From NCBI RefSeq assembly GCF_001039355.2, contig NW_019775402.1, forward strand, positions 292,080-354,079: a stretch of 62,000 bases of DNA, in the 5' to 3' direction. A model generated the notes under the pieces. It did not search any database. It was not told the origin of the DNA and saw nothing but the letters and a program-made list of their open reading frames with translations. This DNA comes from Lingula anatina. Taxonomy: Eukaryota; Brachiopoda; Lingulata; Lingulida; Lingulidae. Shown piece after piece: positions 33,533 to 61,874 of the stretch. Position numbers and translations under genes: made by a program. The first letter of the stretch is position 1, and the number at the start of each line of letters is the position of its first letter.

Positions 33533-35302
33533 TTGCATTTCAGCCTCTGTTTAACCTCAGTGGAAACCAGTACCTCCGTAAGTGATACATTTGAGATTAT
33601 ATATGCACAGAAATATTATTCAAGAAAAAATAAAGAATCGCAATTGGATTAAGCCAGTAGCATGTAGGCTGCTTTTCAACCTATTCCTTGGATAAACGTT
33701 TATTTATTTATTTATTTGATTTGTTATCTTTTCAAAGTTTAGTGCGTTAGTGATGGAACATTTTATTGCTATTACCTTCGTCGTAAAAATAAATCATGTT
33801 CTCAAACAAAATACCATTTCAAATTTTTTACTACACTTGAGCTCAGAAAAAACGCTACAGATTGTTACTTTTTTGTTACCATTTGTTACCGAAAGTAACT
33901 TACTAGTTAACAGCAATAATTAAAGGGTTTTAGAGCCGACACGTTATGTACCTGTACAAAATGCAGGTGTTTACGGTGTATCGGTATTCTTTCTCCAAGT
34001 TCTTACGCAAAACGCAAATACTTACGCAAAATATGCTTTTTTTCCAGAAATTTCCTGCTATTTCAACAAGTACGCCAACAACGGCTCTCTTGGGAAGCAG
34101 GAGATAAAGGCTGCACTGAGCAGGAATGGCATTGAGGCGTCTCTTGATGACATTCAGGGCATGATCGACGCTATTAGTATCAACAGTGAGTGTTTTTGAA
34201 TCTTTATTTACGTCAAAGTGAATACTTTTTTCATCCAGTAAATGAGTTACATTATACTGAGATTATGAGAAAATTAACTGATGCTGGATCTTAGATCACG
34301 ACGATTTTGAATTGCGTCACCAATGACAATTCAAAACCAGTTCATGCTTGCGATAAAGGTCGAAACCTCGTGATCTTCATTTTAACGTGAGACCCAGTAT
34401 CATATTTAATTTTTCCGTTACCTCAACATTTTTATTCATGTTCATCTAAGAAGGCAAAGCGGCAAAGCATAATCGTATTAGTTAAAATCAATTTTGATAC
34501 TTAAAATGAAAAAAATCAGTCCTTGTATTGTTTAGTTATGATAAAAGATATGACTTACCAAAATGAACGAAAATTTAAAAAAACAAACAAAAAAAATGTG
34601 TTTGAATATTGATTTAAAATAACAATTCCCTATAAAAAATAGGCACCGGTATCAACCTGCAGTGCTTCCTTGACTACTGCGCCACCTACACCGGTCTTCG
34701 TGACACAGACGCGGAGTACGCCGAAGCCTTCCGAGTGTTCGACACCACCGGATCCGGAAGTCTGACACGTGACGAGGTCCAATACGTCATGACTAAGATG
34801 GGGAACAAATCGTTCGACTGCGAGGCTCTTTTCAAGGAGGCCGACAAGAATAACGACGGCACCATTGACTATGAAGGTAGGAAGCAAAACCAAAAAAAAT
34901 CAATAATTTTTGCATTTAGATGTGCATTTAGAAAGGAGATCAGCTTAGATATACATTGCTCTTTATACAGACGCTTTGTTGATTGCGCCTGAAATGATTT
35001 AGTAATTAATGCATTGATTAAATTTTTGATTTATAAGTTTTTTTATTCACTTGATACCTTTCTGTTTGTTTTATCTTTTATTTACAGTTTGCAATTAATG
35101 TTTATATACAAAAAGACAAAAAAAAACTTGTGAGGCGCCCAGGATTTATTTGTACATTGGAGGCATAGGCCCCTACTGTGTCTTTCCGATATACGTGGTT
35201 ATGTGTGTCCGCCAGTCATGTATAATTTCCCATTAACACATAATAACAGTTTCTGCAATTTAACTTCCAGAGTTCGTTGCCGTCATGAAGCAGAAGTTCT
35301 AA
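32789..35302 (+). CDS. Calmodulin-like EF-hand protein, 146 aa
   Basis: Spliced CDS: 32789-32791 (only the ATG), 33544-33577, 34048-34185, 34643-34876, 35271-35302; all introns are GT-AG and phases agree. The protein has the calmodulin/myosin-light-chain/troponin-C size and layout. EF3 (loop D92 to E103, with T94, S96, G97, S98, T100) and EF4 (loop D126 to E137, with N128, D130, G131, T132, D134) are canonical Ca2+ sites. EF1 (about 20-31, K at position 1) and EF2 (about 55-67) have lost key ligands, so only the C-lobe should bind Ca2+. A first exon holding only the start codon matches calmodulin-family gene structure. It probably acts as a cytosolic Ca2+ sensor or a light-chain-like subunit. 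The twin E-boxes hint at muscle expression (inference). It is not true calmodulin: the N-lobe is too diverged. Confidence 0.85.
33185..33397 (+). mobile_element. MITE family M3, copy 1
   Basis: Left 'ccccctttacactggacg' then 'tcctttctgcgtcc'; right 'ggacgcagaaagga' then 'tgcaaaggggtt'. Roughly 35-bp inverted repeats enclose a core shared, inverted, with 58637-58864. It lies in intron 1 of the EF-hand gene. Confidence 0.82.
33488..33534. repeat. (TTTA)n tract just 5' of EF-hand exon 2
   Basis: About eleven TTTA units end 10 bp before the acceptor cag (33541-33543), the same placement as the tract before the last RBMS exon. Confidence 0.9.
33544..33577 (+). CDS. EF-hand gene exon 2 (PLFNLSGNQYL)
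   Basis: The acceptor is tgcatttcag and the donor is gtaagt; 34 nt, ending in phase 1. No conserved motif by itself, but it joins in frame to EF1. Confidence 0.7.
34048..34185 (+). CDS. EF-hand gene exon 3 (degenerate EF1)
   Basis: The acceptor is ttttttccag and the donor is gtgagt. It encodes ISCYFNKYANNGSLGKQEIK (degenerate EF1) and the linker helix up to the start of EF2. Confidence 0.8.
34643..34876 (+). CDS. EF-hand gene exon 4 (EF2 remnant, EF3, EF4 loop)
   Basis: The acceptor is aaaaaatag and the donor is gtagga. It encodes the canonical EF3 loop DTTGSGSLTRDE and the EF4 loop up to DKNNDGTIDYE. It is GC-richer than the flanking introns. Confidence 0.9.
35271..35302 (+). CDS. EF-hand gene last exon (EFVAVMKQKF, stop)
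   Basis: The acceptor is aacttccag. It completes EF4 with a glutamate split across the junction (loop position 12) and the exiting helix, then TAA at 35300-35302. Confidence 0.85.
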
Positions 35303-35747
35303 GATTGGAATGGGAAAAACCATCCAATCAGTGAAGGCAGACATGGGCACGTGGCACAAAGTACTAATTGCTTATCTAAACCCAGCATTTCAAAGAACGA
35401 AAGTGAAACGTTATCTGGACTCGTATTAGCATTGACGTTGTCTTATAACAAGTAAGTTCGAATCAAAGTATAACTTCGACTTTTTGACTTAAAACAGCAG
35501 ATCTTGTGCTAACACGTAACCAATGACAGGATGGTGCCGACCGCAGAATGGTCGGTGGTACCCGCCAGGAGGGGGTTTATACTCTCGGCATCAAGACTGG
35601 GAGGAAGAAAGAAGGAAGGAATTAATTGGAAGAAAAAGAGATAACACCTGGAAGACAAGGACAACAGCTTACCTGAGCCGTTGTTCTGAAAATGGACGAC
35701 AATTCTGAGTGAAAACGAAGAACTGGTGCATTAATTGCGATTTGAAA

Positions 35748-35753
35748 AATAAA
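35748..35753 (+). terminator. Poly(A) signal AATAAA of the EF-hand gene
   Basis: This is the first AATAAA after the stop codon, about 445 nt downstream. Another occurs at 35986-35991. Confidence 0.5.
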
Positions 35754-35759
35754 AATATA

Positions 35760-37240
35760 GAAAGCCTATAATTGCTAATGTAGCAAATTCAAAACTCTAC
35801 AAACATTGACTTGTCTTTAATTCGTACGGTGTGCCGATGCTCTTCTTTCAGACGCAGCTTACATTTACCATCAGAAAAAAGTAGAGTTTCGAACACAGTG
35901 GGTGTTAAAGCCGGGAAATGCATTATTCATTTTGGTCATATACATGGATTGTAAGGCTTTTATAGCTAAAGATTAGAATTAGTTGAATAAAGCTTAGTGA
36001 GTAGTGCAATTGTGAGTGTTGGAGTGCGTTTGTTACACAAAGTTGGCCTTCAAAATAAATACTTCAATTTAAGCGCGTCCTTGGGGCATCCTTTGTAAAA
36101 AATAAAAGTCAATCTGAAACATACTGCCCATCCATTGCTTTCGTTTTTTTTTTTTTTGTTTTTTTTTTTTTTTTTTGCAATAGTTTAAAGGAGGCGGCAC
36201 ATTTGTCAATAGAGCAAGTCACAGCTATTTTGGGACGGAGACGTAGGCAAGCCGTTGGTGAATAAAAGAAAGGAGGACGCACGGCTAAAAAAAAACGATT
36301 AAATGTTTCAGCAAGTATATCTAAGAACTCAATACGTTGGACCGAGGCCGTTTGGGCACGTCCTCTGCTTTGAGGGCAGCGCATAACGCTGTTGACATTA
36401 TTCCCTGATTTAAGTATGTGTTAACATTTCATGTTATACAATAGTGCATATCTGTTATTACTGCTGAAAGTATTAGGTAGCGCATTCCATCGCACTGAAA
36501 ATGTGCAGCTCATGTGTTTGCGATTAAATGTGCCCCCATTATCCCGTGCGAAAATTACAAATTCTAAAGATTTTGTTCGCCGTGATAAATGGCACTACTC
36601 TGCTATTGCGGGACTGATATCACACTTGCTTGTTATTCCCGCTTGGCTGAATAACATTATTTCCATTATGATTGGCATCTTCTATTATTATTATCATAAT
36701 CCTTGTTGTTGTGAGTTGCAGCAGTTGAATAGCATGGTTGCTCTGAGCGTAAAGGATGTGAAAGTAGACAGTAAATGTTGCATGCCGAAATCCTATCCTG
36801 TCACGTGCACTTCCCGGCTGTCTTCTCTTTGGGCTTTATGGACGGGTGTAATTGTACTTAGTGTCCCCTCTTGTCGCCCAAAACCAAGGATGAACGTTGC
36901 ATTTCATTTGCAATTTTCTTCGTTACTGCATCAGAAATCATAGTTTTTTTCTCTCTTTTTTATTACTCGTTATAGATGCACAATTAAGAAAATACAAGGA
37001 AATTTAATTAACATAAACTGAAGGGAAAAAAAGCTATGTAACGATAGGTAGGGCTTAAGCATAATGTCAATGCGCTTATCCAAGACGCAGTTTAACTTTA
37101 TAATATATCATAAACAAGAAAATTTTTAAATAATCCTTATTGAAAATAACTGTGTTCCAATAAACAGCGGCATATCTTTCGTTTGTATGAAAAAAAATAG
37201 TCATGTTCTTTTTGTTTGTTATACATATTTCTTTCTGGTG
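35760..37240. other. Intergenic region between convergent EF-hand and Kv genes
   Basis: It contains long T runs at 36144-36175 and no recognisable exon. The 170-codon plus-strand frame at 36431-36943 has no recognisable domain and is treated as chance. The 3'UTR of the Kv gene (minus strand) should lie here. Confidence 0.5.

Positions 37241-37241
<1 letters not shown>

Positions 37242-37278
<37 letters not shown>
37242..37278. repeat. (CT)n microsatellite abutting the Kv stop codon
   Basis: It starts about 21 nt past the Kv stop codon, so it is transcribed as (GA)n at the start of the Kv 3'UTR. Confidence 0.9.
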
Positions 37279-37282
<4 letters not shown>

Positions 37283-37298
37283 TATTGGTGCGCCGAGT

Positions 37299-53693
<16,395 letters not shown>

Positions 53694-53765
53694 GATTTAG
53701 GAATGTATCTCTTGCTCCAGTCGGCTCCCTCTCGATCGATTATACTAGCAGTGTTCTATGCGAAA

Positions 53766-53773
53766 TTTATATA
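53766..53773 (-). promoter_or_regulatory. TATA box (TATATAAA) of the Kv gene
   Basis: On the minus strand, TATATAAA lies 73 nt upstream of the start codon, implying a short 5'UTR of about 40 nt and no upstream exon. Confidence 0.5.
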
Positions 53774-54310
53774 GCAGTGAATGCCAGCAGACCTTTTAGT
53801 GAATCCTTTAATTCCTCTGAGTACAGCAAATGTAAACGATGATTCCAAATTAGAGAGAATTACTTCATTTCGTTTGCAAAGCAACTTACAATGAAGTCGC
53901 AAGAAACAGCTGCACATGCCTCAGCTATGAATCCCGAATTTTAAGTCGATGATGTAAACGGTTTCCACTTAATTTATATAAGAGCACATGATCAATACCC
54001 ACAATTTGCATCAGTAATGATACACCTATAAATTAAGTGTGCAGTGCGCGCTAAGGCGATAAATATGTCGGTATTACATTATTTCTGATCCAGATCTTGC
54101 TCTCTTTTGTCAAGCTGTCTTCGAGTATGTCTTGGCTGAGATGCAATGTAGCCATATGTCATTGGCACAAACAAAACCGATTACTGAGTCGACTTTTATC
54201 TCGTGTATCGTTCTTACCACACGACTGCTAATGCTTTAAATACTTAAACCATGGTCCGTGACTATCATAAAAAATATCCGTATTTTGGTACACATCAATT
54301 ACAGCCGATA

Positions 54311-54562
54311 GCCCAAGGACTAACCCCTACTGAAACTATCGGTTTACATAGATCGATCCAACCCCGCGTGGACTCTTGCTCAGTTTAACAGGTTAACACT
54401 CTCCCTCTTGATTCCAAGATACTCGTATAATCACCAATTTCCCTTTATTCTACTCAATGCCAGAAAGGGTGTAAATCTGCTCACTTGATTATATTCAGCG
54501 TGAGTCCCCGTGGAGATGGATCGATCTACGTAGAACTAATATTTCATTGGGAATGAGCCCAT
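54311..54562. mobile_element. MITE family M2, copy F
   Basis: 'acatagatcgatccaacc' at left, 'gatggatcgatctacgtag' at right, outer 'gcccaagg' and 'gggaatgagccc'. It lies between the Kv promoter and the acyltransferase gene. Confidence 0.8.
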
Positions 54563-55435
54563 GGAAGAGGTATCCGTATTTTGGATCCTATCAATTACAT
54601 CCAACAGCCTAAAACGAATATGCTGGAATATGCTGGTAGTTAATCCCCGTTCTAAGTAGTCTCAAATAACGCATTTCATAATTCACTTAAACCGAGCTAC
54701 GATCATCGATAAAACTCTAATTACATTACGCAGCTTGTCGCAACATTGTTGGAAACCTATTAGTACAACATTTCTCTCCTGGCTCCAATTCCCTTGAGAG
54801 AGGCCGAGGATCAGCATCAGCCTAATAGATCACTCAGTTGTTAGAGTGTTGGTGTCCAGGAAATCAGCATCAAAGGAAGACTCTGGTCACGTTGCATTTT
54901 GATTATTTTAATTGCTGTTCAGGTGACTTTTCTCTCTGTAATGAAAATGATATGATTTGCCTTGTATATTTACCTGCCGAGTAATCATTCGTTAAACTCG
55001 AACGCAAAGAAATTCTGAATTTGTTTATTCATCAACTGGCAGGCAATATGCCGCTTTGCAAGTCCTTTCCAGCTGGAATAGACTTAATAAGGATTTCAAA
55101 GTACTAGTATTCTTTTCTGTTAACCAATATTTTCACTGGAGAAATTGAAGCAAATGTCACATAATACTTTTTTGTCATAACAACTGAATAATATTGCGTT
55201 TACTCGTGAGTTCATAAGCTGAGGAAATTGCGAATTTCGATAACCGAAATATGTAATTCAAATAAGCTACGAATCAATACAGTTTAGCCAGTTCGCTTAA
55301 ACGGTTGAAAGATATCCCTTCTCATATATTGCTACATGTACATACCGTGCATCAGGTCAGGAAGCTCCTTTTATGTGCTGTACAAGTTTTTTTATCTTTT
55401 GTCATTACATATACATATTTAGTTATGGATTTGTT

Positions 55436-56872
55436 TTAGGTCTTCTCTGATCTTGCAGCCATCTTAAGGAGTTCCACGGTCATTTCAGCGTATCTACTGG
55501 CCAGCAAGTCGGTCACTCTGTTGGTTCCATAGCTAAGAGTGTAAGCGAAACGACCACGAAATTTGTGAAAGAAGTGGAGAAATGGTATAAATGTTTTCTG
55601 TGAGGCTGCAGACGTGACAATACCCGTGGCATGAACTTCATCGTTTTCCCCGCCAGGAGGGCACAGCTTGTCGCAGTCCCCAATATTGGAGGTGCCGAAT
55701 TCAAATTTACATTCTGGATGTGACAACATGCGTTTTGCACTTCCGTCTCCAGAAGCGAGGTAAGCCGACATTTTACATTCTTGTATGACGTCTCCACCAT
55801 CAATCTTGGCGTGGATTGCATCCGTTGCACGCGTTGCCAGTTCCCAGAATGATCGATAGGTGGCAGTAGTAGGGACGGTCAAAGTGACGTCCGTGATGCA
55901 TACAAAATGCCCAAAAGCTTTGCTGAACTCGGGTGCCATAAAACGACGCATGTTTACAGCATGAGAGGAAGATATGTTCAAAACGCGTGACGTCTTTCCC
56001 TCATTTATAAGACTTGCTATGGCGATGGAGGCAGCAGCAACAAGGCTACCATGAACAGTCGCCCCATGATCTTTACATTTCGATATTATTCTTTCCGTTT
56101 CCGAAATAGTAAATTCCAGTGATAATGATTTCGTGTGGCCCCCATCTGATGTACTGGTAGAAGGTTGCGGGAAGCGTTTCATAAACAGGCTTTTACTTGG
56201 TAACCACCCTTTATACATAATTTTCATCGCATAGAAATAGTCGCGCCAACCAAATGCCATTTTCTCCTGTGGCAACAGTTCTTCCAAAGGAGGTTGAAGC
56301 ATAAGAACATCGCTTCCCTCGGAGGGTGTACCTGTCACGACCTCGTTCAGGATGCAAATCATTCTGTGTAGCATGAATAAGAGAGAGGTTCCATCGACGA
56401 TCGAGTGATGGATTCCAAACACGACTATGCTGGTGAACCAACTGTTGTCAGCTAGGAGGCGTCCTTCTTTTACGCCAGCCCCCGCTTTAGGCATGCGCAG
56501 AATCTCCACTCTCCATAGAGGCCCACTGGTTGCATCAAACTGTTTGCGCATCATGTTGTCGTGCACAGTTGTCCAATCGTCGTCTGACGCCATATGAAAG
56601 ATCTCGAGGTCTACACAGTGCCCGTTCATAAGCTTGAAATGCCTCTTGCCGTTGTGCCAAACTATGGTCAATTGAAGATGCTGGACATCTGCTTGAAGAC
56701 GCTTCAGACATAGTTTCCATATGTCATCAGTTACGAACTTTTTTGAATTTATCCACGAAGTAAATGCGACTGTGCCGAGATTTCCCTCTTGCAACACAGC
56801 AAAATAGTTTTCGACCCCTCTTAGTGAGCGAAGGATGTTCTTGGGTTTCAAAGAGCAGGTGTTCGAAGCCAT
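55436..56872 (-). CDS. Condensation-domain / alcohol acetyltransferase-like acyltransferase, 478 aa, intronless
   Basis: A single minus-strand exon. The catalytic motif HHxxxDG is present as H155-H-S-I-V-D160-G161, the hallmark of the CoA-dependent acyltransferase superfamily that includes NRPS condensation domains, PapA5, fungal alcohol acetyltransferase and wax ester synthases. The N-terminal LRSLRGVENYFAVL and the C-terminal SYGTNRVTD segments are typical of stand-alone PapA5/AATase-like proteins. It probably transfers an acyl group from acyl-CoA or a carrier to an alcohol or amine; the substrate is unknown. There is no signal peptide or membrane segment. I chose ATG 56872 because it has a strong Kozak context (A at -3, G at +4) and precedes the conserved start; an upstream ATG at 56932 would add 20 residues. 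Lack of introns in an intron-rich window is unusual and raises retroposition or old lateral transfer. Confidence 0.82.
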   Translation of the reverse strand: MASNTCSLKPKNILRSLRGVENYFAVLQEGNLGTVAFTSWINSKKFVTDDIWKLCLKRLQADVQHLQLTIVWHNGKRHFKLMNGHCVDLEIFHMASDDDWTTVHDNMMRKQFDATSGPLWRVEILRMPKAGAGVKEGRLLADNSWFTSIVVFGIHHSIVDGTSLLFMLHRMICILNEVVTGTPSEGSDVLMLQPPLEELLPQEKMAFGWRDYFYAMKIMYKGWLPSKSLFMKRFPQPSTSTSDGGHTKSLSLEFTISETERIISKCKDHGATVHGSLVAAASIAIASLINEGKTSRVLNISSSHAVNMRRFMAPEFSKAFGHFVCITDVTLTVPTTATYRSFWELATRATDAIHAKIDGGDVIQECKMSAYLASGDGSAKRMLSHPECKFEFGTSNIGDCDKLCPPGGENDEVHATGIVTSAASQKTFIPFLHFFHKFRGRFAYTLSYGTNRVTDLLASRYAEMTVELLKMAARSEKT

Positions 56873-58636
56873 TGTCTTAATAGGTGAACTGAAATAACCA
56901 AGAAATTGTATTTTTCGTTTGTGCTTCATCATAGGCAAGAATGAAATCCAATGACTGTATAACTAAAATAGCTTTATTAGGGATGTGATTGGCTTGGGTA
57001 TCAATCTCTCCTAGGCTGATTTTAAACCCTCCTCGGCAAGATTTAAATTTTAATCTCGACTGGGCAGATTAAAAGTCTGCCTGGATTTCAATCTTGCCTG
57101 AGACATATATATTTCTTTGGTTACGGTATATTATCTCCCGGATAACCTCGAATAAAACTCTCTTTCTGGATTTCCCTACTACATATGATTTAGATAAATT
57201 GCGATTTTGGCTCAGTGTTTGCGAATTAAAAACGAACAAATATGTTATTTGTTGAATATATTGGTGCGAAAAAAAAACTTTGGTGGAACCAAACTTTCAC
57301 GCATTTTACGTGATATATTCGAATGAAAATCAGAACAACGTGGTCGATTAGCACTTTAAGTCATGCTTAAAACAAAAGGAACATGGAATTGCTGTTCCAA
57401 GTCATTAAATCAGCGTTCGAATCCACAAACTCTTCACTCCAAGTAACAAACAGCAGTTATCGTAAACGCGGGCGTAATTGCAGACATGATGCAGGCAGAA
57501 GCTTTGCAAAGTCTTACGGTAACAATTGTATATTTTATGTGTGGAGCACAGAAAGACCAAAGCTCATTCATTCTGCCTTCTATCTGCCTCCTTTGAGCCA
57601 CTTTTGAACAACCATCCATCAACTGTGGACAAGTAACATATTACGTCGTTCTACAGATCGCGTCTGCTTTGCCCTATGAAGCTATCATACAAGAAATTAT
57701 TAGCTAAATAAAATTTGTTGGTAACGTCTCTTAAGGGTGGTGTCAAGGCCACCATTCAAGGTGACAGCAAAGCATACATGTTAAATTTGTATGTGATTTT
57801 GATTGTAGGGAAAGCTGTCCATTTTCAGTGTAATTATGAACTTTTTAAGTTACAATTTATAAAATGCACCCATCTTAAAATGTGTACCCCGTGTGTCAAA
57901 ATGCAACGTTAGGCTAGTCTTGCTTAGAGCGCCGTGTTTCAACCCTGTTCTTCAAAATAATCATAAACATGTTGGTGTGAGTCAGAGGATAAGAAATGTT
58001 TTTATGGGGTAAAACCTAGTTCTTTGGCAACTGTAGTGTACACGCAGACTTTCAGTAAGTTACTTTTGCAATTCTCACTGTCTAAAGCAACCCTTGCTTC
58101 TTTCAAGCAGCATGTCAGATCCAGCAATGACATAACGTCTTTGAAATGGTTAACTTACACATTCTTGACTTACCAGAATATAAATTAAATGCAGCACCGT
58201 TTAACCATTTTGTGTTCGAATGCATAGCTATTTCCATTCTATTTTTAAAACATGGTAAATGTAGTAATGTTAACTTCTTTAAAATCCCTATTTACTTCTT
58301 AAAGGACATAAACACATTGTTTTTAAATATATGACTACTTGCAATCTATTCCAAAAAGGAAATGAAATTTCCACTGGTTTTTGTAATAAATCCTACTCTG
58401 CCCATTGTACCAAATTCCCTCTGGTTCCTACAGTAATTCCTATTATCTTTAGGATCCTCTTATAGAATCCTATAAGATCCTTTACAAAATCATCCCATAG
58501 GAAATTTTTGTAGAACGCTACAAACTTTCCACGCACTGAGAGCTAAAGACTGATATGCGTGACGTCAATAACCTGCGTTAGAACGCTTCATCAGTGGTTA
58601 CATCAAAGTTAATTACGCGCAACATAGCACGTCTCT

Positions 58637-58864
58637 TAAATCACCTTTAACAGTGGACGGCGTCCTTTCTGCGTCCTTTGTTCGACCATGAAACTGGCAT
58701 GGCTGTAGTCGTAAAAAGGAGGCACAAGCGTCGCTTTGGTTGCAGAATGAATGCTTAATGATAAGCCAGCTGTCGGCACTTAAAGTTTGTTTTTTTTTTT
58801 CTCTCAAATGGGCACGTACTAAGGTACGCAGAAAGGACGCCATCCAGTTTAAAGGGGGCTTTAT
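58637..58864 (-). mobile_element. MITE family M3, copy 2 (inverted relative to copy 1)
   Basis: Ends 'acagtggacggcgtcctttc' and 'gaaaggacgccatccagttt'. The core 'aaaaaggaggcacaagcg' and 'tttggttgcagaatgaatgc' is the complement of the core at 33270-33345. Confidence 0.85.
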
Positions 58865-58883
58865 ATAACAGCGATACAAACTT

Positions 58884-59016
58884 AGTCTTCTACCAGACCG
58901 CAGATGGATTTTTCACTAGATATTAAGAGAAATGTCTTTGGCTAATTAATGACACGATTCTCTGGTGCTGCGCTGGAATAAAGTGCACATAATTTATCTG
59001 CAGCTCTGGTATAAAG
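58884..59016. mobile_element. MITE family M1, copy 6 (diverged)
   Basis: Left CTTCTACCAGACCGCAG, right GCTCTGGTATAAAG, core 'ttttcactagatatta'. It sits 20 bp from the M3 element. Confidence 0.7.
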
Positions 59017-60316
59017 GAATTGCAAACTTAACCACTAAAGATTAATTTCCACTTAACAGTCAGCGGCTTAACAGTCAACATGTTACACCCTAACTTAATG
59101 ATATTATTATACCAATACCCAAACTCCTTTTTCTGCGATCAGTTTTGGATATGTTTTGAATTCGCATCAATCAAATCTTACAGGCATAGTACAGTATTTG
59201 AGATGCATCTCAAAAGATACCGATTTGCCTTAATGCCATCAGGCATCAATGATTGGTGAAGGTCGTTCAGAGAAGAATTTACTAGTTCAAGGTTTGAATC
59301 AGCATTTTTTTTTTTTTTTTTTTTTTTTTTTGGTTACCGTTAAATATGAATCAAGCGATAAAAACTTAAAATAGTCTCAAGGTGGAGAAATTCCACGACC
59401 AGAGGAGTCACGATATGCCATTTATTAATTTTTTTCGTTGAATTTAGGATCCCTGCTAAACAATCAATCAACAAACTCATCTACCGTCCAAATGACTCCT
59501 ATTAAATATACTTACATTTGATCTTAGTATCTCTTTAAGTCTTAACAGCCTGATGTTCTGCTTCATGTGATCCACAATTATATCTCTATATATGTATATG
59601 GTACATAAACTCCATATTAACCTATGAGTGGAAGCTACCGGTACCACTACATGCAGGTCACTTGATCCGGAACGGACACGGCTGCCCGTGGAGACGAGCA
59701 AATGGGAGAAGTCTTTGACCCATTGACCCTTTTCGCCCTCTTGTTTTCGCCAAAGTTCAAGTGCAACAAAAAGAACAAGCCTATTTGAACGATTATACTG
59801 GATGTGTAGTTGGGGTAACATAAGTACCATGTTGGCTTAAGATTAATCACGGTTGTTTTTTTTTTTTAGGTTTTTCGGCACATATTTCTTTGAAATTTGC
59901 CCATATCAGCCGAATAACTAAACTGCAGTGTTTACCCTAAGATATATTATGTTAATATTTTAGAAGCAATTGTTGGTAGGATACAACCGTGTGACCTTAG
60001 ACTAGCAACCATCCTTCCGGGTATTTACTCACAAAGGCGTAGGAAACTGTATGGGCTTAGTTGCACCAACGGCACGGACCACTGCTCGAACGTGACCGTC
60101 GTCAAACGCAAGGACAGGTGTCCTTTGCGCAGGTTGACTCTCCCTGTTTAATGTGTTTACGCCCGTTGCACCAAGACAAAACATGGCCGTCATAAAGAAT
60201 TTTAAATTCAAACTACGCAAAAGTGACGCTTCGTTGGATCACTGTCCAACAGACTATGATGGTATAGCTGGACAAATGAGCCCCCGTGATGCCTTGTGTG
60301 AAGCAACTCTTGGAGA

Positions 60317-60515
60317 CCATTCCCACAGTAATTTAGATCGATCTATCACCCTGGGGAGTCTCACTAAATTGCTGTCAGCTAAACTGACTTAAATGTCTGT
60401 CCCGCCTAATAAAAGCTGCAAGGGGGTAATTAACTTTGGTGCGCGCTCGGCTCCCGGAAGCTGAGAGCAATTTAGCGTGAACCCCGAGGGAGTTATGTCG
60501 ATCCAGATGGTGTGG
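60317..60515. mobile_element. MITE family M2, copy G (diverged)
   Basis: 'tttagatcgatctatcac' then 'ggggagtctcactaaattg' at left; 'gagcaatttagcgtgaac' then 'tatgtcgatccagatg' at right. Confidence 0.7.
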
Positions 60516-61874
60516 TGTGGTGTGGAGGTAAAACCTTGAAACGCAAACTTATGCTTCCTGTTCCCAAAGTGGATCCCAGGAACGTGGCTATCTTCTTAAC
60601 CGAACAAGATAAACTAACATGATGCATATCAGAGTGAAGCTTATTTCAAGAACTATTCATTCCATGTCATAATTCAATTGTGTATTAGTTACTGAAGGAG
60701 ATATAACCGCTTAATAAGTTTTTCCAACAGAAAGATTTAAGTAGAACCTCTAACCCATGAGCGAATACATTTTTCGTTAGATCTAAGCTTTGTTTGCAGA
60801 ATGTGCCTGGAATTTCATAATACCAGCCTTTTTTTCAAAATGTGTTTCAGTCAAGATACGGGGGTATCGTCGAAGTGTTAATTTTTAAATTAGAATATCT
60901 TTGGTGATTAAATTCACATCAAGAACTTGTGGCACATTTCTGTTGATGTCAAAGGGGGGTAACCAACTAAGCTTTCTAACTGCGTGTGTTAGTTGTTAGG
61001 GTACAAAGACCATGCTAAGAACACCTAAACCTTGAAAAATCTAAGATGGCTGCCAATTTTTATAAAAACATACACTTGGTCTTGCATATAAAAGGACCTT
61101 TTCTTAGTCCATATAAATGCTCTAGTCCAAATTTGGACTATGAAATTGTTTGCAGCATTTCTAATACCTCTTGGGGTTGTAGCGGTGCCTTTTGACGAAC
61201 ACAAAATGGCTGCCAACAACCAGAGAAAATTTGCTTTTTGAAAATGGTTTAAATTTTTAATTGGTTTTACTTTCATACACAAAAGTGGGAGCTACTGTAA
61301 CAACAAACAAATTTTGTTTATTTATTTTTGGAAGAGGGAAAGATGTGAAGGGGCCTCCTGAAAACTTAAGGTTGGACTTGACTTACTGTGCCACAAAACA
61401 ACCTTGGATATGTTTCAGCATAATTGATAAATTAATAACACGCCAGTTACCTGCTTGCAACAAAACCATATTCTAGTTGCAGAAAATGTTGTTTTTTATA
61501 TATTCAAGTTTATCTTATACTTGGAAAAGATCAAAATACATATACATGTACTTGCTTTATTGTCTTCACATTAAAATGTAAGACTGCCAAGGCAAAACAA
61601 TGACTAAGCTGAGAAACTATAAATCAATGAACAGCAATTGTTTTGGCTTACACAATTATAAAACTTTGCATATTGAAAGCCAGTTTAGGCTAGCATAAAT
61701 GTTAGAATTTACATTGTATCACAGATTTGTTAAGGTAGATGACACAGTAAGCTTACAGAATTAATTTTACATTTACGAAAATTGTTGAAATTCTCCAACA
61801 TAACGCATGCAAAGTGTGAACTTTGCAACACTACATGTTCACAATTTTACACAATAAATCATTTAAACAATATT

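Noticed and set aside
36431-36943. 170-codon open frame on the plus strand
   Set aside because: No recognisable domain, odd cysteine and repeat-like composition, no splice context, and it lies where the antisense Kv 3'UTR is expected. Probably chance.
56873-56938. N-terminal extension of the acyltransferase
   Set aside because: The first in-frame codon is TTG. The ATG at 56932 would add 20 residues with no conserved features and a weaker context than 56872, though it cannot be excluded.
57415-57432. B-box-like GTTCGAATCC suggesting a tRNA
   Set aside because: No A-box at the right distance and no acceptor or anticodon stem pairing by eye.
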